From the NCBI GenBank assembly GCA_030280995.1, contig JASXTE010000015.1:22588501-22652500 (forward strand): 64,000 nt of DNA, in the 5' to 3' direction. This stretch comes from Hemileia vastatrix. Lineage: Eukaryota; Basidiomycota; Pucciniomycetes; Pucciniales; Zaghouaniaceae. A model generated the notes under the pieces. The model did no database searches and had not been told where the DNA came from. It worked only from the letters and a program-made list of their open reading frames with translations. The position numbers were made by a program, and so were the translations under genes. Shown here one piece after another: positions 54,384 to 64,000 of the stretch; position 1 is the stretch's first letter, and each line of letters starts with the position of its first letter.

Positions 54384-54650
54384 TGATTGTGACTTTGAGC
54401 GAGGGAGTGGCAGTGAGATGGAGAAAGTATTTATGAGTTTGATGTTTTTTTTTTGGCGGAGGAAGGATGATTGGAGACGAGAGGAGGAAACTGGGGAGTT
54501 TTTTTTAAGGTTTTTGTTCAATATATATATGTGAATGAATGGATGGGGGTGGGGGTGGGGGTATGTGTATGTGTAGGTAGTTGCGGTTGCGGTTGTTAGG
54601 TGAAGTGGGGTGAATGGAAGTGTGTTTTAATTGGATGGATGGACGGTTGA
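53702..54650. other. 3' flank of UBC6 with homopolymers and a G-rich tract
   Basis: Contains T-runs at about 53738-53765 and a long one at about 54341-54382, a GT tract (53765-53782), and G-rich repeats GGGGGTGGGGGTGGGGG (about 54545-54561). AATAAA-like strings at about 53950 may serve UBC6 polyadenylation. No gene is supported. Confidence 0.55.
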
Positions 54651-55076
54651 TGTCAGCCAGTAACTTATTTAACATAGTTAAACTGGTCTGATTAAATTTA
54701 TTACTCAATTACTAATTTACTTAATTATTTAAATATTATAAATTTAACATTTCAAAGTCTTTAAGTGGTATATATTGTGTAACTAAAAGTTAATAAACTA
54801 TCTTACACATTATTTTGTATTCTTGAAGTTGTTTATTTTATTTACGCCAACATTTTTCATTTCATTCAAATTTTATTTCATGTTATGAAATGAATTTGAA
54901 TTAAGAAAATGGCGAGCCGGGTGAAGACCCCTCAATGTTACCCAACTACACCCCTCATTCCCAATTTGGACATCCGATTGAGCTACGACTTCTTGATTTT
55001 CCCACAGAAAAAAAAAAAAAAAAAAAAAAAAAAAAGTGTAATGAAAATAATTCAGTTACTCAGTAACCAATTTGAT
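54651..55076 (+). other. Possible truncated LTR start, then poly-A tract
   Basis: TGTCAGCCAGTAAC at 54652 resembles the LTR starts of the two Gypsy-type families here, and the following 240 bp are AT-rich like those LTRs, but no right end or target duplication was found. A GC-richer stretch (54909-55005) and about 26 A residues (55009-55035) precede the LINE. Identity uncertain. Confidence 0.35.
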
Positions 55077-55090
55077 AAGTGTAGTATAGT
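55077..55090 (+). repeat. LINE target-site duplication, left copy (14 bp)
   Basis: AAGTGTAGTATAGT, repeated exactly at 60942-60955 after the A-rich tail; its first AA could belong to the tail. Confidence 0.9.
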
Positions 55091-55091
55091 C

Positions 55092-56985
55092 ATGGATTCT
55101 GTCTCGTACAACCACGATATGCAAATTGACGCGCCTGACGCGCCTCCGCAAAATTCGCCTCCTCTCATCCCTCCTGACCCTGCCCCTCCTTTGGCAGCAG
55201 AATCCCCCCCTCTTCCGTCCACTTCCCCTGCTCCTGCCTCTCCCCTCTTGGAGTCTCACACCCAAGACTTCAATTCTTCCATGGCTCTTGATCCCGTCGT
55301 CAAAGATCCTCCCCCGCCCCCCCAAGATTCAATCAATCTGGTCTCCTCCCCCCCCCCTCTCTTCAACCCCAATTCCATCTACGTAGCCGCACCTGTCCAG
55401 CCCCCCCCACCTGGCCCCACTAGATACCCTGCTGCCAAGAAACGCAGGTATTCTTCACCTACTTTAGGATGCACCTTTTTGTCTCAGCAATCCATGGCTG
55501 AAGCTAGGGCACAACACCCGGAGCTGTTCCCACCTCCTGGTAGTATTGCTAGCTCTGACAGTAGTGCCACTCCCACTCCTCCCCCAAAAATTAACCCCAT
55601 TCCCCTTCCCCTTAGACCCTCCCCACCAACCCAAGAGGCCTCCCTCAACGCCTCCATTCACAACCCAAACAACCCATTTGCCGGTTTTGGCCTCTCTTCT
55701 GCGCCTCAAATTCCTCTCCCTGTCACTGTGGACCCAAACGCTCCTGTGGCCCGCATCATACGTTTGGTGGGCATGGAACGCGCAAATAACCCTCATGCTC
55801 TTGTCTCCTGCCTCAATAATCTCTTAGGTACCATCAGAGACCCACCCAGAAATGGTTCACGCATCACAGTTCACACAGCCACCATCTCCGACATCAAAGC
55901 TTTGGCGGCTGCATTGTCTCCCCTTGCATCCCAATCCACTTTCCAAAAAGAATCTGCCTCCCCTCCCCCCCCCTTCTGTTAACTCCATCAACAGAAAACT
56001 TGATGATATTCTCTCCCGTCTTCCTCCCAAGGATCATCACCCTCACCCTCTCCCCAGCCACAACACTTCAGCCCCATCACGCCCCACCTTTGCCCAAGCT
56101 ACCGCTGCAGGTCTTCCCCCCCAAGGCACCCATCCTCCCCATGCTCAAACCAGGGTATCTCTCCCATCCTTCACTATCAAACAAACAGATCCGGCTTCCC
56201 CTGTCCTCAAAGAATTTCCAAATTCTAAACTTCTCTCATTCATTAACAACCGTCTTGTCACCAAGAAAATCGTGAACCCTGCAACCAAACTCACCATCAA
56301 AGTCAAAGGCGTCATTCAACACAAGTCAAATGACCTCAAAATCATCACTTCCTCCAAGGAAGAGCACCTCATCCTGGTCAACTCCTGGCAAGAATGGATT
56401 CCACAGGGCATGATCTTTAAGCCACCCACCTTCCCAGTTGTTGCCCATGGTGTCCCCACATACTATGAACTTAATGACCAAGCATGTATCTCCTCCATTA
56501 TTGAGGACAACCCATCTTCTCTCAAATCCCTCTACCGAATCTCATGGCTCAGACGCCCAGAGGACAGAATGGGAAAAAACCATTCCTCAGTAGTTTTACA
56601 CCTTTTTGACCAAAATGATGCTGACGCCCTCACCTCCTCCTTTCCCCTCCATCCCCTTATTATTGAAGGACAAGTTAGGCCCACAGAAGCAGTCAACCGA
56701 GAGAAGAGCACCTGTTACCAGTGCTGGAGTAAAGGTCATCTATCCATCCATTGCTCGCTTCCTCCCCGTTGCTCCAATTGTGCCGGCCACCACAACTCAA
56801 AAACCTGCAAGGCTCCTAAGCTCTCTTCCCCAGTGTGCTTCCGGTGTGTGGATGCTCTCCCACATGACCACCCCCTGAAGAACTCATCCGACTCTCTCCC
56901 CTCTCTCCTTCTCAATGCCTCCTCCGCCCCTCCAATCTTCCATCTCCCCCACGCCCCAACCTGCCCTCACAATAATCAAATATGA
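55092..56985 (+). pseudogene. LINE ORF1 (nucleic-acid-binding protein), one frameshift
   Basis: Starts MDSVSYNHDMQIDAPDAPPQ and is very Pro/Ser-rich for about 300 residues. In the C-run at about 55962-55976 the frame ends (55982) and the homologous protein continues one frame on to 56985 (VNSINRKLDDILSRLPPKDH). The C-terminus has the knuckle CYQCWSKGHLSIHC (CX2CX4HX4C), then CSNCAGHHNSKTC and a third Cys cluster (CFRC), as in ORF1 proteins that coat LINE RNA. A one-base change in the C-run, genuine or a sequencing error, is the only break seen. Confidence 0.88.
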
Positions 56986-59900
56986 TTGACAACCCTTCCT
57001 CTCTGCCAATCTGCTCTCGCCTTTTCACCTTTTTCCAGCTTAATTGTCACCGTTCTTTTTATGTCTTCCACTCTATTTTTAATGATCCCACGATTGACTC
57101 ATATGATATTCTAGTGTTTCAGGAACCTTTTCTCTCGCCCAACCACCACTCCCCTGCCCCAGCCAAAGGCTGGAACCTAATCATCCCACTTCACTCCCCT
57201 CCTTCTCCCCCCCCCTCCCCTATCCGGTGTTGTTTCTATATTAATAAGAAGCACCCTATTCACCTGTTCACTTCCATTCCAAGCCCCTCCCTTGACCTCA
57301 CACTCATGCAAATAGACCTTTCACCATCCCCCATTTTTTGTGCCAACCTTTACAATCCCCCCTCTACTTTCTCTACCACTCAATTTATCTCTCCTTTTCT
57401 CTCCCCCTTCCGCAACTCCCCAACTTTCTTCTTTGCTGATTCGGATTTACATCATGATCTGTGGGCTGATCCCTTAAAACACCACACTAACCACCCTGCT
57501 TCCTCCCCCTTTTTAGATGCCCTCTCCAACCTTGACATGTCCCTCATGTCTCAATCAGGGGTTCCTACCTTTTGCAACTCACGTAATTTTACATCCGTAA
57601 TTGACCTTGTGTTTGCAAACCGTATGGCCTCTGATATGGTTGTCAGCTGCATTACTGACCAAGAGGGTTCTTCATCTCATCTTTCTGATCACAAATCCAT
57701 TACCACCCATATCTCACTCAACCTTCCCTTGCTCCCTCACCATTTGCCATTCCGTAATTGGAAAGGTTTTGATGAGTCTTCTCTCTCCCATTGCCCCCCT
57801 CCCCCCCTCCTCTCTACCTCTTCCATTGATTTGGCTGCCAAACGTGTTACCTCCAATTTTATAGAACTAATGGAAAGTTCTGTCCCGCTGCAGCAGCCCG
57901 GCTCGTCGTGTCACGCATGGTGGAATCGCAGCATCTTGGATCCCCTCAAGTCTGCTTGCTACTGGACCCAACTTAAATTCAGGTCTTCCCCAGCCCCACA
58001 TGTCGCAGCCGAGTTCCTGCTAGCAAGGAGAGCTTTCTGCTCCAAAATTAAATACCTTTGTAAATTACACTGGCAATCACATCTTTCCTCACTCACCCCT
58101 CATACTCTTTTTAAACCGGCTAAGTCTCCCCCTTTCCTTTCTAATTCCCACTCCAACCCTCCTTTAACCCTTCCTGATGGCTCCTTGCTCACTGACAACT
58201 TCCTAAAAGCTAAAGCCCTGTTTGAAGGAACTTTGGTTGCACAAATTCAGTGTGATCTTACAGATGCCCCTCCTTGTCCCCCTCCACCCTCTTCCCCTTC
58301 TCCTCCCTTCACATTTGAGGAAGTTAAGGCCGCCCTTCTAAAATCAAAAAAGAGAAGGGCCCCCGGCCCTGACTGCATTCCAAATGCCCTCCTCCACTGC
58401 CACCCCGACGCCATTACTTCTATCCTTCTCCCAATTTTCCAGGCAAGCCTTGACCAGGGACACTACCCCTCCCCCTGGAAGGAAGCCAAGACAGTTATCA
58501 TTCCCAAACCCGGCCGCCCAGATTATACCGTCCCTCATGCTTACCGTCCCATTGCACTACTAAACACCATGGGTAAGCTACTTGACTCCCTACTGACTAA
58601 ACGTCTGTCCTTCTTAATGGAATCAGGTAATCTTTTACCTGAAAACCATTATGGTGGCCGCCCCTTAAGAAGCACCTCAGATGCGCTCCTACATCTCACC
58701 ACCTGGACAAAAGACCAATGGCGGAAAGGTAAGGTCGTGGGTGCCCTATCCCTTGATGTTAAGGGCGCCTTCCCCTCGGTTAACATCTCCCGCCTGTCCT
58801 TAATCCTTCATTCACTCCCTCTCCCGCTCAACCTCATCAAACTCATCATCAACTCATTGGAGGGAAGGAAAACAAGTATTGCTTTCTCTTCATATGTGTC
58901 CCCCACTTCCTTCTTCCCCAAAGGTCTCCCGCAAGGGTCACCCCTCTCCCCAATTTTATACATTATATATAACTCTCACCTACTCTCGCTCCCCTCCCTC
59001 TCAACTTCAACTCTTGCCCTTGGCTATATTGACGACATTATATATTTAGCCGCTGACTCTGAACAAAAGCAAGGTCACGGAAAAACTTTCTCAATTAGGT
59101 TCCGAGGCAGTGGCTTGGGGCTCTAAGCATGCTGCTATATTTGACCTTTCAAAAACTAAATGGTTACTACTAACTAAGCGTCCTTCTCTCCTCAGATCTC
59201 TGCCTTCCCTTCCATTTGATGGGAATTCACTCCCCCCCTCCTCCGGCCTAAAATGGCTTGGCACCCTCATTGACCCCACCCTCTCCTTCAGACCCAATGG
59301 CAACAAACTAATTGCTGCGGGCCTAAAAGCTGCCTCCGCCATCCATCGTCTGGCCTCCTCAGGATGGGGCATCCCACTCAAACAGTATAAGATCCTCATC
59401 TCCTCTCTCATCCAATCCCGTACAGACTACGCTGCTATAGTATGGCACCAACCCACCAAACACACCCGCACCACAAGATTACTCCAAGTGGTTGACAATA
59501 AAGCCATCAGACGAGCTCTGGGATGTTTCAGATCCACCCCCACTTGCATCCTTCTCCACGACTCTCACTCCCTAACCAGCAAGCAGCGCCTTGACTTGGC
59601 GGTCAACAAGGCGTGGGAGAGCCTCATTACTATCCCGTTGTCCAATCCTATGGCCCGACTTGCAAGATCCCTCTATAATTCCCCCTCTTCCCCAAAAACT
59701 CACCGACACCAACTTCATGTCCTATCTGCAAATAACATCTTTCCCCGCTCTGTTCCCCTGGGAAATATGGATTCTAGACTTCCCCTCCCCCTCCCCCCTT
59801 GGTTTCCCCCTTTATTCAAGGGGATCATTGCACACTCAAAGGATGACGCACTTACTAAAGTTACCAACTCCACGCTCCACCCGCCCCCATCCTCATACTT

Positions 59901-60807
59901 CATTTTTACAGATGGGTCAAAATCTCAAAATGGCACCTTCGCTGCCGCTTTTGACCCTCTATCACAGTTCCCATTTGTGACCCAAATCAAGGACCCCTCT
60001 CATTTCTCGGTCTTCGAGTCGGAGCTGATAGGAGTCCTACTGGGTCTACAACTCTTCCTAAACAATCCCCTACACCCACTCTTCAATTCCCTCACCATTT
60101 TCACGGATAACCAAGCTGTTATTTGCTCCCTCTCCTCCCCTTCTCCAACCTCATCCAACTCCTCAATCTTCCTGTCAATCCTCACCACCATTCACCATCT
60201 AAAACAGCACCGCCCTGACCTGTCACTCATTCTCCACTGGTGCCCCGGTCACATGGGCCTCACAGGAAATGAGACAGCTGATGCGCTTGCTAATGGTACT
60301 CACAAGTTATCTCACCCAGCTAAGTCATTCCTCACTTTTCAGTCTCCTCCACCATCCATCTCTTGTCTAAAGTCAATTTTATCTTTGTACACCAAGTCAT
60401 TACTTCTCACCCCTCCCAGAGCTGACAATCTTAGGAAGTTAAGAGGCAAGTTTGACCCACCCGGGATGTACAAAACATTGACTAGCCTCCCTAGAGCGCA
60501 CGCCACTGCTTTTATACAATGCCGCTCTGGTCACTCTCCCTTGAAACATTACCTATTTAGATTTAAAGCTTCAGACTCCCCCAACTGTCCCCTTTGCCCT
60601 ACCACCTCAAAAGACACTCCTGAACACATCCTCCTTATATGCCCATCACACTTAGCCTTTCTCCGCATCCTTCTCAAGGCTGCGCAAAAACACAAAACTC
60701 CTTTTACCACCTCTGGTCTCCTCACTCCCTCTCCCATAAGCTCACTAGTTGCTAAATTCCTCGTCTCTTCTGGTAGATTCCCCAATAATATCCCCCTCAC
60801 ACAGTAA
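56982..60807 (+). pseudogene. LINE ORF2: endonuclease, reverse transcriptase, RNase H (one frameshift)
   Basis: The start ATG (56982) overlaps the ORF1 stop as ATGA. Endonuclease motifs: QLNCHRS, LVFQEPFL, FFADSDLHHDLW and LSDHKSI. RT motifs: RRAPGPDCIPNALL, YRPIALLNTMGKLLD, LSLDVKGAFPSV, LPQGSPLSPILY and YIDDIIY. Near 59065-59080 the frame breaks; downstream, from about 59085 to 60807, it continues one frame on with the thumb region. It has a complete RNase H set (FTDGS, FESELIGVLLG, FTDNQAV, GNETADALA) and a terminal CPLCPTTSKDTPEHILLIC. It would nick target DNA and reverse transcribe the LINE RNA in place. Apart from the frameshift near YIDD it appears full length, about 1275 codons. Confidence 0.92.
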
Positions 60808-60941
60808 CCACTAATTTGTAAATAGATTTATTGCCCTCCCCACTCCCCTCCTGCCCCGCTCATCATGTACCTACATCTATTAGTCCTACCCTTCATGCCC
60901 CTAGCTGGGTGAGATTGTAAGAGAATAATATAAAAAAAAAA

Positions 60942-60955
60942 AAGTGTAGTATAGT
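60942..60955 (+). repeat. LINE target-site duplication, right copy (14 bp)
   Basis: Exact match to 55077-55090; it defines the LINE 3' end within the A tail. Confidence 0.9.
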
Positions 60956-61110
60956 AATAACTTAGTGATTGTTAAGTACATAACATGTATATAATCTGTG
61001 GTGCAGCTGACACGTCTAACTCTGGTTGTTATATGTAGTATGATAGCTTAGTGATTGTTAAGTACATAAAGTGTATATAATCTGTGGTGCAGATGACGCG
61101 TCTAACTCCG
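60948..61110 (+). repeat. 86-bp tandem duplication covering the Copia 2 LTR start
   Basis: The stretch from GTAGTATAGTAATAACTTAG through CTAACTCTGGT (about 60948-61027) recurs 86 bases on (about 61035-61110) with a few changes. Each copy contains TGTTAAGTACATAA, the start of the Copia 2 LTR, so the element has one and a part LTR units at its left end. Confidence 0.75.
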
Positions 61111-62385
61111 GTTCACTCCGGACAAAGCGCTGACACTGCTACCATAGGTTATGGGCTGTCCCTAATTTGATACTAGCAGTAATCAAATTTTGAATTTCTT
61201 CCCGGAATCCTTTTGTGTGCCCTGTGCTTGCCTCACGTTAAACGTGTCTTACGACTGGTGTTGAGGTTCCTCCACCTTTTACTTTGGACATTTAATCCAT
61301 GCCAATTTTGCCCAAAATGAATCCTTTCCAATCGCGACCGCCCACCCACTCTTAGCCAAGAGTTAAAAAATCTTAATCTTCCGTCTAATTTAAATATCTG
61401 TGCAAGACGCTGCTTGCGTTCATTCTTGGGTACCCCGTATTCACCAACTTCTTCTAGCAAGAGTGCAAGCACTGCTCGCCAATCAACATTAACCCCTCCA
61501 ACAAATCCCTCCGCTAATAGTGCCCCAGGTTTACCCCCACCTCCCCTATCCCCCTCTACCAACATACCTCTACCTCCTCACTCTATGCCCTCGCGCTGCA
61601 ACAATGGTTCGCACATGCAACAATTGAGACACTGTCGTATGCGTGCCTTGACGTTGCGTCATGTGGGAACCAACACTGCACAGCACTCCCATTCGGAATC
61701 TTTGTTTAGCGATGATTTGTTTCTTTCTGATAATGATAATGCCCCACTTGAAACTTACAAAGGCAAAGAATGTGCAGAGGTGATAGATGAAGTTATTCAA
61801 ATAACTAATAAAATGTCTAAATTGAAAAATGATGGCTCTAACTGGCAGACTTGGGTAAAAAATGTTAACATTTTTTTAGCACACCGTGTACATTCCACAA
61901 AATATATATCAGATGCTAATGCAATAAAAGACAGTACAACAAAATTTGAAGATGAAATGAGTTGGCATACTATTTACAACACCATCAACAAAAAACTTCA
62001 GGGTTTCATTGACATTGGAATTACAAGCTATAAAGCATTTTCAATTCTCAGCTCCAAGTTTGATAAGGCTTCTCACACTGCTCACATGGCTCTATTTAAT
62101 GATCTTCTGAATATTAAAACCTCCCCTTTCACAAATGTCATGGAACATGGAGAAAAAAGTTAAATCACTTTTAGAGGCAGTTCAATGCTCAGGTTTTGTA
62201 TTTTGGCTTTGACTAAATGGCTGCAATTTTCACTCAGCTCTTATTACCATCATCTGTAAACCATCTTTCAACTGAAGTAAATTGTCATTTTTGAATTGCA
62301 AAAAGACATCTCTCAACCCTCTTTTGATGAAATGATGATGAATGTTCTCCAAAATTCTTTTATCAATTCTTCATCTTCCACTACT
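61056..62385 (+). mobile_element. Copia retrotransposon 2, 5' part only
   Basis: A likely 5' LTR (61056-61146, TGTTAAGTACATAA... to just before GGTTATGGG), a leader, and a gag remnant up to 62385, where Gypsy copy C begins. GGTTATGGG after the LTR matches the primer-binding site of Copia 1. The rest of the element, if present, would lie beyond copy C and outside the window. Confidence 0.7.
61414..62163 (+). pseudogene. Copia gag remnant (249 codons, C-terminus lost)
   Basis: After a Ser/Pro-rich N-terminus the frame contains KLKNDGSNWQTWVKNVNIFL and a helical gag-like domain (SYKAFSILSSKFDKASHTAH), as in Copia gag. A stop at 62161-62163 cuts the domain, and the next 220 bp hold further frameshifted gag sequence (LLEAVQCSGF-like) before the Gypsy insertion at 62386. 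Codons are more GC-rich at the N-terminus than in the rest. Confidence 0.75.
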
Positions 62386-63513
62386 TGTCAGCCAGGCTAT
62401 TCCAGGAGTCCAGTAAATGATATGTAACTTATAAAACCTGAAAGAGTGTGTAAGAATTGTATTTAATGAATATAAATTAATATTTTATTGCATAATAAAA
62501 TTATATAAGTATTTTATTATATACAAGTGTTGTATTAATTTTATTGGTTATATAAATTTTTATATACATTTAAATTGAACATAATATAATATATTCTACA
62601 AATAATGGCGCATTTTTATGTTATTTAATAATTATAAATTTATATTTAATTAATTGAAAAACATATATTATAATTATAAGTGTAAAATTGACTTATAATA
62701 TATGTAAATTAATTATTTAAATTTATATATTAAATAACACCTTTTCATATAATACTAAACAATAATTAATGACTCTTCTTTTGACCCTTAATTGTGTCAG
62801 GAAAAACCAATTAATTAATTTATACTAAATTGAGATTAATTACATGTTTTGTTTTGTCAAAGTATTTTTTGTTTCACTTAAAATATCCTTAAATCAGACT
62901 GTACCATCTGTTTGGAATTATTTTTCTCATAGTTCCTATGTTCCAATCTTGTTTAGTTATTCACTATTTTTACTTATTGATTTGGGAATTAATGGCGGGA
63001 AAATTGGATTCTTAATTGGGGTTTTAATTATTTGTTTCATATTTTTCTCTACATTGTTATGTTTCATTTACTCTTTGATATATTTGTTTTATTCTATTCT
63101 AATTATTGTATTTACAAATATAGTGGCTCTTCAGAGGACCCATTGCCTATAAAAGGGCCTTGGCTAATCCCCTATAGCAGGATCACTTATCATACACTCC
63201 ACAAATTAAATACAAATTTTATTACATTTATATTCTTTTTATTAGTAATACAATTCTAATTAAAATTCTATATAACAATTTAAAGGTTGCTTTAAGTCTG
63301 ATAGTAATTAAAAGTGTTTGCCGCGCAGAACCCTTACCTTAAATAATATTATTATTAATAAAGCCTAAGTTTTTGTCATCTCTCAAGTTACTCGCCGTTG
63401 TTTTCCTTTTAAATAAATTAAATACTCTATTATAGTTTATTTCTTTTATTTTTTCCCTTGTCCTCCTCCTTTTCTCCTCTTTTCCTTACCTTCTTCTAGA
63501 CGACTGACCGACA
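62386..63513 (+). repeat. 5' LTR of Gypsy copy C (1128 bp)
   Basis: TGTCAGCC...GACCGACA, followed by ACTGGGGACCTTTCC (primer-binding site). The TATA box TATAAAAG is at 63148-63155. It could be a solo LTR, but the leader after it shows that internal sequence follows. Confidence 0.93.
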
Positions 63514-64000
63514 ACTGGGGACCTTTCCAAACGACGACGATGATCGAGCCTGGCGACGAACGACAAAACGCACGGACCACCTAGCAAAAACAAACTTTTG
63601 CCCCGAATGTGTTTCAAACTTGGGTTCGATCTCTTAGGTTTATATTATATTAATTCTTATATTATTTTGAAGTGATTTTTCGATCACTATAGTAAGTTCA
63701 CCTTTGCACCTCTCACTCATATTACTATATTTTTACTGCAATAACAGTGATTGTGGCTTAATTGCTGATTCACTGAGTGTAAGTGTTCAATTATTAATTT
63801 TTTTTTTCCTCGTTGATCATTATAGAGTGTTAAATCCTCTTAGTCCTAGAAGAATTGACATTTTTTTATTAATACAAATTGAATTATTAATTTAATTTTT
63901 TTTATATTATTAATTATTGTTAATTTTGGTTGACTTAAAAGTACTTTGTGCTTAGTCCCAAATATATTGCCATATTTAATATTGGTAATTAATTGGTTGA
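62386..64000 (+). mobile_element. Gypsy copy C: 5' LTR and leader (continues beyond window)
   Basis: Same family and orientation as copy B. The TGTCAGCC end abuts Copia 2 gag at 62386. The leader after the LTR (63514-64000) aligns with copy B 16976 onwards, and the window ends about 200 bases before the expected gag ATG. Coding state cannot be judged. Confidence 0.92.

Larger units (their letters stand above)
55091..60942 (+). mobile_element. Tad-like non-LTR retrotransposon (LINE) with RNase H
   Basis: Bounded by a 14-bp duplication, with a short A-rich tail (60930-60942) and two ORFs: ORF1 with zinc knuckles, and ORF2 with AP-endonuclease, RT, RNase H and a terminal CCHC motif. The RNase H after RT and the fungal setting point to the Tad/I-like group. 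The coding strand is strongly C-rich, unlike the AT-rich surroundings. Its left border lies one base before the ORF1 ATG, so there is essentially no 5' UTR. Two frameshifts prevent full translation. Confidence 0.93.

Noticed and set aside
55464..55796. Antisense ORFs within the LINE (also 55056-55325, 59091-59411, 61233-61565)
   Set aside because: C-rich sense DNA makes G-rich antisense frames stop-poor; the sense strand has the recognisable domains.

Overview
The window looks like AT-rich, transposon-dominated nuclear DNA of a basidiomycete fungus. The evidence is two intron-rich eukaryotic genes (a Ubc6-type tail-anchored E2 with six short introns and an F-box/RCC1 protein with three), fungal-style chromodomain-type Gypsy, Copia, Tad-like LINE and Tc1-like elements, and no bacterial signals. 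The repeat load and low gene density would fit a rust-like (Pucciniales) genome, but that placement is inference.

Layout. 1-6223: a Gypsy element on the minus strand (copy A), cut by the window edge and carrying a nonsense codon and a frameshift. 6366-8608: gag relic of a second, diverged family of the same Gypsy lineage. 9656-11822: F-box/RCC1 (SAF1-like) gene, minus strand. 12607-12925: two different MITE-like elements side by side. 15838-25006: a complete Gypsy element (copy B) with two LTRs of about 1.13 kb, 5-bp target duplication CCTAG, and a 1953-codon Gag-Pol frame separated from its chromodomain by one in-frame TAA. 25570-41640: a long tandem array of about 1.44 and 1.56 kb units. 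Each of nine core units has a tRNA-like module with A and B boxes on the minus strand that runs into a 106-codon ORF; one unit is interrupted by a solo LTR with TSD ATGGG. 42703-48653: decayed Copia element with TSD CATAC. 48658-51050: nest of Tc1-like and MITE elements. 51791-53701: divergent pair of an unknown 111-aa gene and UBC6. 55091-60942: Tad-like LINE with EN, RT and RNase H, 14-bp TSD and overlapping ORF1/ORF2 (ATGA). 61056-62385: second Copia relic, cut by a third Gypsy copy (copy C, 62386 to the window end).

Host functions are few. UBC6 (an E2 of ER-associated degradation) and the SAF1-like protein (a putative SCF substrate adaptor) both belong to ubiquitin pathways, but they are 40 kb apart and nothing ties them together. 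The most unusual signals are (i) a second reading frame, shifted +1 inside the N-terminal gag region of the Gypsy lineage, whose protein is better conserved between two diverged families than the main frame is; and (ii) the tandem array of tRNA-like/ORF modules with two unit-length classes, a homogeneous core and diverged edges.
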